A stretch of 64,000 nucleotides of DNA from Lewinellaceae bacterium. GTDB taxonomy: Bacteria > Bacteroidota > Bacteroidia > Chitinophagales > Saprospiraceae. The position numbers were made by a program, and so were the translations under genes. The number at the start of each line of letters is the position of its first letter. The first letter of the stretch is position 1. The stretch is taken from positions 1,276,047 to 1,340,046 of the forward strand of contig JACJYG010000006.1 of assembly GCA_020636215.1 (NCBI GenBank), read 5' to 3'. Shown here in pieces: positions 27,613 to 36,877 of this stretch. The notes below the pieces were generated by a model that was given only the letters and a program-made list of their open reading frames with translations, was not told the origin of the DNA and did not search any database.

Positions 27613-29046
27613 TTACTCAATAACGGTTACTTTTAGCATGTTGGTTCGGAACCTGCGGTGTAAAGGCATACTACCTGTATTGACAATAATATCGCCTGGG
27701 AATACCCGCCCCTCCTGCTTGAGGATTTCGGTTACATCGTTGATGGTTTCATCGGTGGTCGTAAACCGGTCGTAATAGAAACAACGCACACCCCAAACCA
27801 GGTTGAGCGTGGATAGCATGTGCATGCGGTCGGAAAAAATGAAGATATCCGCATTGGGGCGATAGCTTGACACCTTAAATGCGGTGTAGCCTGAACTTGT
27901 CATCCCCACAATTGCTTTAGCCCCTACTTCTTCGGCTGTTTTTCCAGCATTGAAACAGACTACATCGGAAAGGAACGTGCCCGATTTAGGAGAAGGTATG
28001 GGGCGCCGGCTGCGAAAATCGTGGTGGGTTTCCGCCTCTTCAATGATCTTGTTCATGGTTTCTACCACCTTAACGGGGTGTTTACCCACGGAGGTTTCGC
28101 CGCTGAGCATCACGGCGTCGGTTCCATCAAGCACGGCATTGGCCACATCGGTGATTTCAGCGCGGGTAGGGCTGGGATTAGTGATCATGCTGTCCATCAT
28201 CTGAGTGGCCACAATGACCGGCCGGGCTCTTTGGATGCATTTATTGATAATGTCTTTCTGCACGAGCGGCAGCTTTTCCATGGGCATCTCAATTCCAAGG
28301 TCGCCTCTTGCGACCATGATGCCATTGGCCTGTTTAATGATCTTGTCGATCCTTTCAACTGCTTCCGGCTTTTCTATCTTGGCGATGATTTTGGCAGGGT
28401 GGTTCTTGGCGTCAATGCGGGCCCGCAGGTCTTTAATATCTTTGGGCGACCGCACGAAAGACAGCGCGATCCAGTTTACCGGCTGGGTGAGGATGAAGTC
28501 CAGGTCTGCCAGGTCTTTTTCCGTAAGGCAGGGCAGAGAGATTTTGGTGTTGGGAAGATTAACACCTTTATTAGAAGAGAGTGTGCCTCCAAACAGGGTC
28601 TTCAGCCGGACCGTATCCTTTTTATTGGTTTCGATTACTTCAAAAACCAGTTTGCCATCGTCCACCAGCACCTTTTCACCCATTTGAACATCTTCGGCGA
28701 ATCGCTCATAGCTCATGTAGACCTTTTCGGCGGTGCCGAGGCATTCTTCTCTGACCAGGGTAAGGATATCGCCATCATTCAAAACCAGGGCGTTATCCTT
28801 GATCTTACCTACCCTTAACTTGGGCCCCTGCAGGTCTGCCAAAAGCCCAACATGGGTGTTGAATTTTTCATTGATGTAAGTGACGTGGTTGATCACGGCC
28901 AGATGGTCTTCATGCGAGCCGTGGGAAAAATTCAGGCGAAATACATCGACGCCGGCCTCGACCAGTTCGAGCAAGGTTTCGTAGGCGCTGCATGCCGGGC
29001 CTACGGTGGCGACGATCTTAGTATTCTGATGGTCAACGATTTTCAT
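27613..29046 (-). CDS. pyk: Pyruvate kinase
   Basis: 477 residues. Start KIVATVGPAC, then RLNFSHGSHEDH, LLADLQGPKLRVG, IIAKIEKPEAVERID (catalytic Lys and metal Glu), MVARGDLGIEMPMEKLPLVQKDII and ATQMMDSMITNPSPTRAEITDVANAVLDGTDAVMLSGETSVGKHPV are all classic. The glycolytic enzyme makes ATP and pyruvate from phosphoenolpyruvate. The allosteric C-domain ends normally. The gene stands alone, with a 280-base gap to the envelope operon in which I see no gene, and a 490-base divergent gap to acpP. Confidence 0.96.
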   Translation of the reverse strand: MKIVDHQNTKIVATVGPACSAYETLLELVEAGVDVFRLNFSHGSHEDHLAVINHVTYINEKFNTHVGLLADLQGPKLRVGKIKDNALVLNDGDILTLVREECLGTAEKVYMSYERFAEDVQMGEKVLVDDGKLVFEVIETNKKDTVRLKTLFGGTLSSNKGVNLPNTKISLPCLTEKDLADLDFILTQPVNWIALSFVRSPKDIKDLRARIDAKNHPAKIIAKIEKPEAVERIDKIIKQANGIMVARGDLGIEMPMEKLPLVQKDIINKCIQRARPVIVATQMMDSMITNPSPTRAEITDVANAVLDGTDAVMLSGETSVGKHPVKVVETMNKIIEEAETHHDFRSRRPIPSPKSGTFLSDVVCFNAGKTAEEVGAKAIVGMTSSGYTAFKVSSYRPNADIFIFSDRMHMLSTLNLVWGVRCFYYDRFTTTDETINDVTEILKQEGRVFPGDIIVNTGSMPLHRRFRTNMLKVTVIE

Positions 29047-29469
29047 AACCTGGTGATTTTAGCTTGGGCCATTTACAGGCACTGATGATTCTTAAAGCAG
29101 GCCGGGCTCTCTCATTTCTTTTTGGTGAAGAAGCGCCGCGTAGCTCGTACTAAGTGTAAAAAATACAATAATTAATGTAAAAGTACAGCTATCTCTAAAA
29201 TAATCAAATAGCAGACATCCAATTAGTTTTGGAAGCAGGTATTTTGATGCTAGAGCATTCCATTCCTTATTCCGATGGTTTTAACCTTTTTGCGGCTTGG
29301 AGAAGGGCAAAACAATGCTGGCTATTAATTTCGCAGCCCGGCGGGGCCGATAGCCATTTGGCCGGGTATAGGAAATGGAGGAATGGGGTTATTGTGGCTA
29401 AATGAACGAAATGCCCAATAATATTGGGGTATACGGCGTATTGCAGCGGGCAATTTTTTTTTTAAAAAC
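29047..29469. other. Divergent upstream region of pyk and acpP
   Basis: No gene is seen. The part nearest pyk is AT-rich (around 29150-29220) and could hold its promoter, but no clean TAnnTTTG box is visible on the minus strand. The part near acpP holds that promoter. Confidence 0.3.
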
Positions 29470-29501
29470 TTTGGTTATCAAGGGAGTTCTATGTTTCTTT
29501 G
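29470..29501 (+). promoter_or_regulatory. Candidate acpP promoter (Bacteroidota type)
   Basis: TTTG at 29470-29473 and TTTCTTTG at 29494-29501, separated by 20 bases, match the Bacteroidota -33/-7 pattern TTTG...TAnnTTTG with one mismatch. Transcription would start about 30 bases before the acpP ATG. Confidence 0.45.
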
Positions 29502-29536
29502 CAGGGCAATCGTAAACCTAATAAAGCGAATTCATT

Positions 29537-29776
29537 ATGTCTAGCATTGCAGAAAGAGTAAAAAAAATCATCATCGACAAGCTCGGTGTCGACGATTCGG
29601 AGGTAAATCAAGATGCCAGTTTCACGAATGACCTGGGCGCCGATTCTCTGGATACCGTAGAGCTGATCATGGAGTTTGAAAAGGAATTTGATATTTCTAT
29701 TCCGGATGAGCAAGCTGAAAACATTCAAACTGTCCGTCAGGCTATTGAGTATCTGGAATCGCAAATAGAAAAATAA
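29537..29776 (+). CDS. acpP: Acyl carrier protein
   Basis: 79 residues, acidic. The motif [18 protein letters not shown] carries Ser37, the 4'-phosphopantetheine attachment site, in helix 2. AcpP carries growing acyl chains in type II fatty acid synthesis. A strong intrinsic terminator follows, so acpP can be made in excess over fabF, which lies next in the conserved acpP-fabF-rnc order. Confidence 0.97.
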   Translation: MSSIAERVKKIIIDKLGVDDSEVNQDASFTNDLGADSLDTVELIMEFEKEFDISIPDEQAENIQTVRQAIEYLESQIEK

Positions 29777-29811
29777 GACTTCAACTAAACGAAATAGTTC
29801 TGAAGTTCTTT

Positions 29812-29851
29812 CCACAAATTAGAGGCCCTCGGCCTCTAATTTGTGGTTTTT
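29812..29851 (+). terminator. Intrinsic terminator after acpP
   Basis: A perfect 16-bp stem, CCACAAATTAGAGGCC (29812-29827) with GGCCTCTAATTTGTGG (29831-29846), has a three-base loop and is followed by TTTTT. It lies between acpP and fabF. Confidence 0.9.
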
Positions 29852-30012
29852 AGCGAATCGAAACGCCCCTCTTCCCGAAAAGCAAATCAAAACACTGGCT
29901 AGCTACATGTTTTTTCCCGGCCAAGAATAAATCAAATCTTCCAAAGAGCTAGCGCTTCAATACCACCTGACCTTGTTGCAGGTGCCGTGGAGGAAAAAAA
30001 TTCAAAAAGCGC

Positions 30013-31260
30013 ATGAAAAGGGTAGTTGTAACAGGACTTGGAGCGATCACCCCCATTGGCAACACTGCCCAGGCTTTTCTCGAAGGCCTGCAAAATGGTG
30101 TTAGCGGTGCTAACCTTATCACTCATTTTGATGCCTCCCAGTTCAGGACGCACTTTGCTTGTGAGATTAAAGATATGGATCTCGAGCAAGTCATCGACCG
30201 GAGGGAACTCCGCCGTATAGATACTTTTTCCGCCTATGGCCTCATCAGTGCCGATGAAGCGGTAACCGATGCCGGGCTGGACCCGGAAAAGCTTGATCTC
30301 GACCGCGTTGGCGTTATATGGGGCTCCGGCATCGGAGGGCTCACCTCTCTGGAAGCAGAGATTGCCGAATATGTCAAAGGAAATGGCGCACCGCGCTATA
30401 ATCCCTTCCTGATCCCCAAAATGATTGTGGATATTGCCGCCGGCCTGATTTCTATCAAATACGGCTTTCGGGGCGCCAATTTCGCTACCGTTTCCGCTTG
30501 CGCCTCTTCCTCTCACGCTATCGCAACCGCCTTTGATTACGTCCGCCTGGGCCGAAACGATGTCGTCGTTACCGGTGGTTCCGAAGCAGCCGTTTCTGAA
30601 ACCGGTGTAGGGGGCTTCAACGCCATGAAGGCATTGTCTACCCGCAACGACGATTTCAAAACTGCTTCCCGCCCCTTCGACCGCGACCGCGACGGTTTCG
30701 TGCTGGGAGAAGGTGGCGGTGCGCTCATTCTGGAAGAATTGGAACACGCTAAAAAGCGAGGTGCGAAAATATACGCTGAGGTGGCTGGCGGTGGCGCCAC
30801 CGCCGATGCCTACCACATCACCGCTCCCCACCCCGAAGGCTTTGGCGCCCGCAACGTCATGAGGATTGCAATGAAAGAGGCCGGACTGACTACCGCAGAT
30901 ATTGACTATATCAATGTACATGGTACTTCCACCCCGCTGGGGGATATTGCGGAAGTTAAAGCCATTCAACAGGTTTTCGGTGAGGATGCTTACAGGCTGA
31001 ATATCAGCTCGACCAAATCGATGACCGGACACCTCCTGGGCGCTGCCGGCGCCATTGAAGCCATCGCCGGTATCATGGCGATCGTCCACGGTTTCGTGCC
31101 GCCGACGATTAACCACTTTACCGATGACCCAGACCTGGACAGCAAGCTCAACTTTACTTTCAATGAAGCACAGGAACGCAAAGTGCGGGCCATCCTAAGC
31201 AATACCTTTGGCTTTGGCGGGCACAACTCGAGCCTGATCTTCAAAAAATTTGAAGCATAA
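30013..31260 (+). CDS. fabF: 3-oxoacyl-[acyl-carrier-protein] synthase II
   Basis: 415 residues. The Cys-His-His triad is visible: Cys163 in TVSACASSSHA, His303 in NVHGTSTPLGD and His340 in KSMTGHLLGAAGA, with Lys335. The GFGGHNSSL end loop is typical of KAS II. It condenses malonyl-ACP with acyl-ACP during chain elongation in the cytoplasm. ATG 30013 opens directly on MKRVVVTGLGAITPIG. It is separated from acpP by a strong terminator, so it probably has its own promoter or relies on read-through. rnc follows. Confidence 0.96.
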   Translation: MKRVVVTGLGAITPIGNTAQAFLEGLQNGVSGANLITHFDASQFRTHFACEIKDMDLEQVIDRRELRRIDTFSAYGLISADEAVTDAGLDPEKLDLDRVGVIWGSGIGGLTSLEAEIAEYVKGNGAPRYNPFLIPKMIVDIAAGLISIKYGFRGANFATVSACASSSHAIATAFDYVRLGRNDVVVTGGSEAAVSETGVGGFNAMKALSTRNDDFKTASRPFDRDRDGFVLGEGGGALILEELEHAKKRGAKIYAEVAGGGATADAYHITAPHPEGFGARNVMRIAMKEAGLTTADIDYINVHGTSTPLGDIAEVKAIQQVFGEDAYRLNISSTKSMTGHLLGAAGAIEAIAGIMAIVHGFVPPTINHFTDDPDLDSKLNFTFNEAQERKVRAILSNTFGFGGHNSSLIFKKFEA

Positions 31261-31268
31261 ATAAAGCC

Positions 31269-31311
31269 TGCCGGGAGGAGCTATGCAACAAAGGAGTTGC
31301 TCCTCCCGGCA
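31269..31311 (+). repeat. 13-bp inverted repeat after fabF
   Basis: TGCCGGGAGGAGC (31269-31281) pairs perfectly with GCTCCTCCCGGCA (31299-31311) across 17 bases. No T-run follows, so it may be an RNA-stabilising or processing hairpin between fabF and rnc rather than a terminator. A second pairing, GAGGTGA with TCACCTC, follows near 31326-31359. Confidence 0.6.
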
Positions 31312-31518
31312 AGCCTAGCTCTGAAGAGGTGAAGCGGCGATCTGCGCTATTGAGATCACCTCCTTACCTTTCGAGCCGCAATCAGTTTCGATTTTGGAAT
31401 CCGTACTGTCTTGTTTTCAGGCAGAGGGGGCTTTTTTGTCTGGCAATGCCCGTTGTTGCCCGAGCCTGGAAAGAATAGAGCCAGTACTATTGTTCATGGT
31501 CATTTAATCTATCAAGCT

Positions 31519-32259
31519 TTGCTGCGGTTGCTATTCAGGATATACAATTTCTACTTTTCGGAGGATAAGTCCTTCACTCGGCGCCTGCGCCCCCTCCTGG
31601 GCTTCACTCCGGCCAATCTGTCCATCTTCAAGTTGGCCTTTTCGCACAAGTCTACAGCTTCGGAAAAAGGTTACGCCATCCAAAACAACGAGCGCCTCGA
31701 GTATCTGGGAGATGCCGTGCTGGGCACTATTGTGGCGGAATACCTTTTCAAAAAGTACCCCAACAGTGATGAGGGCTTCCTAACTAAGATGCGGTCTAAG
31801 ATCGTCAAGCGTAAATCCCTCAATAAAATTGGTGACAAAATGGGCCTGGATATGCTCCTTTCAGAGTATAACCCGACCCGGCTGAGCCGTTCCATGCTGG
31901 GTAATGCCGTAGAAGCGCTGGTTGGAGCCGTTTACCTGGAAAAGGGATATACGGGCACCAAAAATTTCGTCGTCAACAAGATCTTGCGTGGTTATGTGGA
32001 TGTACATGAACTGGAGAGCTTTGACGATAACTACAAGAGCCAGCTCCTGGAATGGTGCCAGAAAAACGGACAAACCGTCAGTTATAAATTGCTGGCGCGC
32101 TATAAGTTTGAAAAGCGCGACCGCTTTAAGGTGGCTGTTATGGTCAATGGTGAGCGACTGGCCACGGCTGACGATTTTAATAAGAAAAGCGCCGAACAGA
32201 CCGCATCGGAAAAGGCCATGATGGCGTTAGGCATCCTGGAGCCCGAGGAGGACGAATAA
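31519..32259 (+). CDS. rnc: Ribonuclease III
   Basis: About 246 residues if started at TTG 31519 (MLRLLFRIYNFYFS). The frame is open upstream to 31411 but has no ATG, so the start is uncertain. The RNase III signature NNERLEYLGDAVLGTIVAEYLF gives the metal-binding Glu and Asp, and GNAVEALVGAVYLEKG gives the second acidic pair. The C-terminal dsRNA-binding domain spans about the last 75 residues (NYKSQLLEWCQKNGQTVSYKLL...KKSAEQTASEKAMMAL). It processes rRNA and cleaves double-stranded RNA. It is the third gene of the conserved acpP-fabF-rnc block. Confidence 0.92.
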   Translation: MLRLLFRIYNFYFSEDKSFTRRLRPLLGFTPANLSIFKLAFSHKSTASEKGYAIQNNERLEYLGDAVLGTIVAEYLFKKYPNSDEGFLTKMRSKIVKRKSLNKIGDKMGLDMLLSEYNPTRLSRSMLGNAVEALVGAVYLEKGYTGTKNFVVNKILRGYVDVHELESFDDNYKSQLLEWCQKNGQTVSYKLLARYKFEKRDRFKVAVMVNGERLATADDFNKKSAEQTASEKAMMALGILEPEEDE

Positions 32260-32277
32260 CCGAATCTTCAAGTAATT

Positions 32278-33624
32278 TTGGATTGGACTTACCGGAAGAT
32301 CTTAGAGCTGGCGCCCAATAGCCTCATTTTGGAGAAGGCCAGGGGCCTGACTGCTTCCCGGCATTGGCCCGAGATAGCCAGCGATGGCCATAGGCTCTGG
32401 GGATACTGCAAAAGTAGTGGCGAACGGCTTTACCAGGTAGCTGCCAGCCTGGGCGATAATACTTTTCGTTGCGATTGCCGGGAGCGCCACAATCCCTGCC
32501 GCCATATTTTAGCGCTTCTCCTACGGTTTGTCAAGTCGAATGAATCCATTCCCATTTTAAATATAGCCCCTGCCTGGGTGGAGGCATTGCTTCGGCAGCC
32601 TGCCCGGCCTTCCCATACGCCTGAAAGCAAGGTTCAAAAACAGGCCGAACAGGAGCGCCGTTTTGGCCAGCGGTTGCAACTCATGCAACAGGGCATCAAA
32701 GACCTGGAATTATGGTTGTTCGACCTGATACAGCAGGGCTTTTCCACCGCTGAAAACCAGCCGGAAACATTCTGGGAGCGTTTTGCTGCCCGCATGGTCG
32801 ATGCCAAATTAGGGGGGATCGCCCGCCGCATAAGAACGTTCAAAGCGATCATGGCGACAGAGCAATGGAATAGCCGGCTGCTGGGAGAAATTGGGATGCT
32901 TTACCTTTTTGTACAAAGTTTTAAACAACTGGAGGAACTGCCAGAGCCTTTGCAGGAGGAACTAGCCTCCTTGGCGGGTGTAAGCAAAAAAAAGGAAGAA
33001 GTCCTCCTCCAAAATGGGCTGGCGGATAATTGGTTGGTGATCGGACAGCTTGAAGGGGAAAGCGAGGAGGATAAACTGAGATACCGTCGTACCTGGTTGC
33101 TGGGGGAGCATAGCCGGCGCATGGCTTTACTGCTCGATTTTGCCTGGGGCCGACAGGGGTATGAGGCCAACTGGGTAGTGGGGGCTATTCTCAGGGGAGA
33201 GGCCGTTTTTTATCCCGGCGCTTATCCGTTGCGCGCTTTAATCCGAAAAGCAAGCGTTCACTACCAGCCCCTTCATGGCTTTGCCGGTTATCAAACATTA
33301 GCCGGTTTTGCCCAGGCCTATGCAGGGGCGCTGGCAGCTAATCCGTGGCTACAGGCTTTTCCCTGCCTGCTGGAAAAAGTGTGGCCATTTCGGGAAAGTG
33401 GCCGGTGGTGGGTCAGAGATGAAGCGCATACTTGTGTTCCTCTGGCAGAAAGTGGTGAAGGCTCATGGAAATTGCTGGCCCTCAGCGGAGGACGCCCCAT
33501 TCAACTGTTTGGAGAATGGGATGGCGATGCCCTTCTGCCGCTTTCCGTTATATCGAACGAACGGGTAGTGCCGCTTCAGGAGGTTGATGCTGGCTTGGAT
33601 AACCTTCCGACTGACCTATTTTAA
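32278..33624 (+). CDS. SWIM zinc-finger protein
   Basis: 448 residues starting at TTG 32278 (MDWTYRKILELAPN), which fits the family start. The SWIM motif CxCx(6)CxH reads CDCRERHNPCRH at about residues 64-75, preceded by LYQVAASLGDNTFR. The rest is mostly helical with many Trp and Leu residues and no recognisable enzyme motif. SWIM domains bind zinc and are thought to bind nucleic acid or protein. In many bacteria such proteins sit beside MoxR/vWA genes, but here it follows rnc by 18 bases and may be co-transcribed. Precise function unknown. Confidence 0.75.
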   Translation: MDWTYRKILELAPNSLILEKARGLTASRHWPEIASDGHRLWGYCKSSGERLYQVAASLGDNTFRCDCRERHNPCRHILALLLRFVKSNESIPILNIAPAWVEALLRQPARPSHTPESKVQKQAEQERRFGQRLQLMQQGIKDLELWLFDLIQQGFSTAENQPETFWERFAARMVDAKLGGIARRIRTFKAIMATEQWNSRLLGEIGMLYLFVQSFKQLEELPEPLQEELASLAGVSKKKEEVLLQNGLADNWLVIGQLEGESEEDKLRYRRTWLLGEHSRRMALLLDFAWGRQGYEANWVVGAILRGEAVFYPGAYPLRALIRKASVHYQPLHGFAGYQTLAGFAQAYAGALAANPWLQAFPCLLEKVWPFRESGRWWVRDEAHTCVPLAESGEGSWKLLALSGGRPIQLFGEWDGDALLPLSVISNERVVPLQEVDAGLDNLPTDLF

Positions 33625-33699
33625 GCAGAAAGCTGTTCTATAAGAAAAATGACTTTTCCCGGGTAGGCCCGTCCAAATAACAAAATTGCTGTTTGCGCC

Positions 33700-36159
33700 A
33701 TGAAAACCATGACCCTTGCTCTTTACCTGATCTCATTTCCGCTTTTCCTGTCGGCACAGGCCGAGGCCGCACGGCCACTTCCGTTCCAAATCAATTCTGG
33801 TTATGACGAAAGCTGGCCGGCCATATCTCCGGAAGGGCATGCCCTGTTCTTTTCCCGTTTGGGGCATCCTCATAACATGGGGGAAACCGATGAGAATGAT
33901 ATTTGGGCCGCATACCTTAACCCCAACAGGCAATGGGCCAAAGCCGTCAACCTGGGCGCTCCGGCCAACAGTCAGGAAGGAGAAGTAGTGGCCGGGATCA
34001 GTGCGACGGGCCGCCGGCTCTATTTATATCAACCTTCAAGCGGGCGGCTCAGCTTTACGGAACGCAATGGGAGAGCCTGGTCTCCTCGGCAACCCTTGTT
34101 GACAGAAAATGCAGGCTTCAACGGGACTCAGGCCTTTTTTCACTTTCACCTCGATGGGCGTATTATGCTGGTTGCTATGGACGGCCCGGAAAGCATAGGC
34201 GAACACGATCTTTATGTGAGCTTCGCTGATGAAGCGGGCCAATGGGGCCCTTTGCGTCATTTGGGGCCGAGGATCAATTCCGAAGCGGAGGAATTGGGCG
34301 TATTTCTGGCAGCAGATGGCAAAACCCTCTATTTCTCCTCCGGCCGCCTCGGTGGTGAGGGGGGGCAGGACCTTTACTGCTCCCGCCGGCTTGATGATAG
34401 CTGGACTAACTGGAGCACCCCTGAAAACCTGGGTAAGGGGATCAACACCCCAGATGATGATGTTTTTTTTTCCATGCCTGCAGTCGGTAATTTAGTTTAT
34501 CTGGTTCGCCAAACGCCGGACGGACAGACGGATCTCTTTGAAGCCCCACTTCCGGAGGCGTTCCAGCCAGGGCCGGTTACCCTGCTCACGGGCCAGGTCA
34601 AGGATGCGGTTTCGGGGAAAGCTCTTGCTGTGCCCATTCGGCCGTATGGCCCCGGGAATCAGCAAAACGAAGAATGGCCCGACCGACAGGGCGTTTTTCA
34701 GCTTGTATTCCCTTCAGGCCAGCCTATCAACCTGATGGCGGAAATGCCTGGCTACTTCTCAATTATTCAGCCCACCGGGCCTGAAGCACAGCCCGATGAA
34801 CCACTGGATTACGATAATCCTGTACTCCTCGCTTCCATCAACAACGATCTGGAGTACCAACGCCGCAATACGGAGATCCAACAATTGCAATTGCATGTTC
34901 GGGCACTCGATGAAGAGCTCTTAAGCCTTAAGCAGGAACGCGAAGCCTATCGGAAAGCCCTGGCCCGCCGCCCTGACAGCCTGCACAGTTGGGATCAATT
35001 TTCCGACCCTGAAATCGATGCGCTCCGGCATCGCTTTGAGCAATATCAGCGCACTAACCGGGATACCTTCCCCAGCCCTATCCCGGATTCCTACAGCGAT
35101 CAATTATCATCAGAACAGGAGCTGGAAAGCCTGAAAGCCCGCTACCGACGCTACCAGGAATACCAAGCCGGCCAACAGGAAAAGGAACAAGCTCAAAAAG
35201 AAGCTTCAACCATGCTATGGGAAAAGGCTCAGGGATTCGAAGATTTTCAGGAAGATGTGGAGGAAGGCCTGGCTGAATCTTTAACGCCGTCTGTCCGTCA
35301 GGAACTCAGTGATAAAATGCTCGACGAAGTGAAACAGGAAGTGGCGCTTTCCCTCAGTCAACGGGAACGGCGACAGCTGGAGTTGAAAGAAGAAGCAATG
35401 CGCCAGGAGATTAGGAAAAGCTTTAGTATGGCCTCATCTGATTCAGATAGTTGGGCTAAAAAAGGCGATCAACCGGAAGCAGAATGGGAACGCAAACTGC
35501 GAAGTGACCTAAGAGTAGTCATGGAACCTGAAGTCCGGGCTGTATTGGAGGACGAACTGCGAGAGGATATTCGTACTGCTCTGCGCGCCAACCTCACTTA
35601 CTGGGCCAAAAAAGAAACACAGGCGGAGCTTCAGGCCGAGCTGGACCAGAAACTTCAGTTGCAAATCGAAACGGAAAGACGCCGCACATTGCCTTCACCT
35701 GCCAATGTGGATGCAGTGGCGCCGCTACCTCCCCCCACCCCTTCCGGCTACCGGGAAGTGCAACAGAACTTACTGTTGGTGCCGGCAAAAATAGGGCAGG
35801 TGATCCCCCTCAACAACGTCAATTTTGAGCCGAACAAGTCGACGCTGCAGCCAGAGGCTTATCCTGAACTGAACAGGGTAGTGGCATTCCTGCAGCAAAA
35901 TCCTGGGCTGGAAGTAGAAGTTGCTGCCCATACCGGCGGGCAACTGAGCCATAGCTCTGCGCTAGGCCTTAGCATGCAGCGAGCTAAGGCCATCGCTAAT
36001 TTTCTCATTGGCAATGGTGTCGATGAACAACGGATTGTCCACAAAGGCTACGGAAAAGCCTTCCCAATAACAGATAATGATACGCCGGAAGGCCAACGGA
36101 TGAACCAACGAATCGAACTGAGGATCATTGGCCAACAATCAACAACCAACAACCAATAA
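33700..36159 (+). CDS. OmpA-family protein with N-terminal PD40 beta-propeller
   Basis: 819 residues. Signal peptide MTLALYLISFPLFLSAQAEA. Residues 28-285 hold WD40-like PD40 strands (YDESWPAISPEGHALFFSR, EAEELGVFLAADGKTLYFSSGRLGGEGGQDLY, GINTPDDDVFFSMP). A carboxypeptidase-regulatory-like segment follows (about 290-360), then a long Glu/Gln-rich helical stretch (390-660). The C-terminal OmpA domain (about 700-810) has VNFEPNKSTLQPEAYPELNRVV and RAKAIANFLIGNGVDEQRIVHKGYG, which bind peptidoglycan. It is probably an outer-membrane or periplasmic anchor like T9SS PorE-type proteins, but with an unusually long coiled middle. The next gene starts 14 bases after its stop. Confidence 0.85.
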   Translation: MKTMTLALYLISFPLFLSAQAEAARPLPFQINSGYDESWPAISPEGHALFFSRLGHPHNMGETDENDIWAAYLNPNRQWAKAVNLGAPANSQEGEVVAGISATGRRLYLYQPSSGRLSFTERNGRAWSPRQPLLTENAGFNGTQAFFHFHLDGRIMLVAMDGPESIGEHDLYVSFADEAGQWGPLRHLGPRINSEAEELGVFLAADGKTLYFSSGRLGGEGGQDLYCSRRLDDSWTNWSTPENLGKGINTPDDDVFFSMPAVGNLVYLVRQTPDGQTDLFEAPLPEAFQPGPVTLLTGQVKDAVSGKALAVPIRPYGPGNQQNEEWPDRQGVFQLVFPSGQPINLMAEMPGYFSIIQPTGPEAQPDEPLDYDNPVLLASINNDLEYQRRNTEIQQLQLHVRALDEELLSLKQEREAYRKALARRPDSLHSWDQFSDPEIDALRHRFEQYQRTNRDTFPSPIPDSYSDQLSSEQELESLKARYRRYQEYQAGQQEKEQAQKEASTMLWEKAQGFEDFQEDVEEGLAESLTPSVRQELSDKMLDEVKQEVALSLSQRERRQLELKEEAMRQEIRKSFSMASSDSDSWAKKGDQPEAEWERKLRSDLRVVMEPEVRAVLEDELREDIRTALRANLTYWAKKETQAELQAELDQKLQLQIETERRRTLPSPANVDAVAPLPPPTPSGYREVQQNLLLVPAKIGQVIPLNNVNFEPNKSTLQPEAYPELNRVVAFLQQNPGLEVEVAAHTGGQLSHSSALGLSMQRAKAIANFLIGNGVDEQRIVHKGYGKAFPITDNDTPEGQRMNQRIELRIIGQQSTTNNQ

Positions 36160-36173
36160 CGAATACCTAGCCC

Positions 36174-36665
36174 ATGGCCTTCATCAGCGAACAGCAAATC
36201 GACGAAGCGGCTTCAGCGCTCAATGACTCGGAAGCAGCTTATCAAAAAGCCCTTTCCTCTTTCCAGGAAAAACAGCCGGTTTTACTTTCCTATTTTTTTA
36301 CTGAGAATTTTCAAGCATTTACCCAGGCTGAAAAGGAGTATCTGCTCTATCTGTTGCTCATTATATGGGAGTCCTTCCGCCGGTCTGGTGCTTCGGCGCC
36401 CCTGATCACCGAGCCGCAGCTTGCTGCAGCCGAGGAATTCAACTGGAGCCTGATGGAGCAGAGCCGGGCGCGGGGGTTTCACCAACGTCTCGACGCCTTT
36501 TTCCACGCCTATCCTCAGGAAGATCTGCTGGCTTTTGCCGAAGATGCACTGGGGGAGGATGAGGAAGAACAGATTGTGACGCCGGAAGGCCGTGAGGCCA
36601 TGTTTATTTGCCTGAAAACAGCTATTGACTGCCTGGTACAGGCGCCTCAACCGGATATGGGGTAG
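36174..36665 (+). CDS. Unknown small cytoplasmic protein
   Basis: 163 residues, acidic, all-helical in appearance, with no signal peptide or membrane segment. It opens MAFISEQQIDEAASALNDSE and includes EKEYLLYLLLIIWESFRRSG and a Glu-rich patch (DALGEDEEEQIVTPEG). No family recognised. It starts 14 bases after the OmpA-type gene, so it is likely in the same transcript. Confidence 0.6.
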   Translation: MAFISEQQIDEAASALNDSEAAYQKALSSFQEKQPVLLSYFFTENFQAFTQAEKEYLLYLLLIIWESFRRSGASAPLITEPQLAAAEEFNWSLMEQSRARGFHQRLDAFFHAYPQEDLLAFAEDALGEDEEEQIVTPEGREAMFICLKTAIDCLVQAPQPDMG

Positions 36666-36771
36666 CGCCGTAGCATCAATGAAGCATAACTATAATGGCC
36701 GCTGTGTTGTATTTATTTAGATGCAAATCCCATTTGGAAATTGGGCTTGGCCGGCGAATTTTTTGATCCGG

Positions 36772-36803
36772 TTTCCGCCAAAGGGATATTATGCGTATTT
36801 TTG
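36772..36803 (+). promoter_or_regulatory. Candidate promoter of the dksA-like/lspA pair
   Basis: TATTTTTG (36796-36803) is a perfect TAnnTTTG -7 box, and TTTC (36772-36775) lies 20 bases upstream as a near-consensus -33 box. The leader would be about 65 bases. Confidence 0.55.
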
Positions 36804-36810
36804 CGCCCGG

Positions 36811-36835
36811 AAACCGGGAATCTTTCCCGGTTTTT
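36811..36835 (+). promoter_or_regulatory. Leader hairpin with T-run (attenuator-like)
   Basis: AAACCGGGAA (36811-36820) pairs perfectly with TTCCCGGTTT (36824-36833) around TCT and is followed directly by more T. It begins within a few bases of the predicted transcription start, so it may be an attenuator or a 5' stabilising stem. Confidence 0.45.
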
Positions 36836-36877
36836 CCATACTTATTTTTCCCAACGGGAAGACAAAACTAAAATGGT

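Noticed and set aside
29932..31116. 394-residue antisense frame over fabF
   Set aside because: Mirror of the strongly coding fabF; low-complexity antisense composition and no domain.
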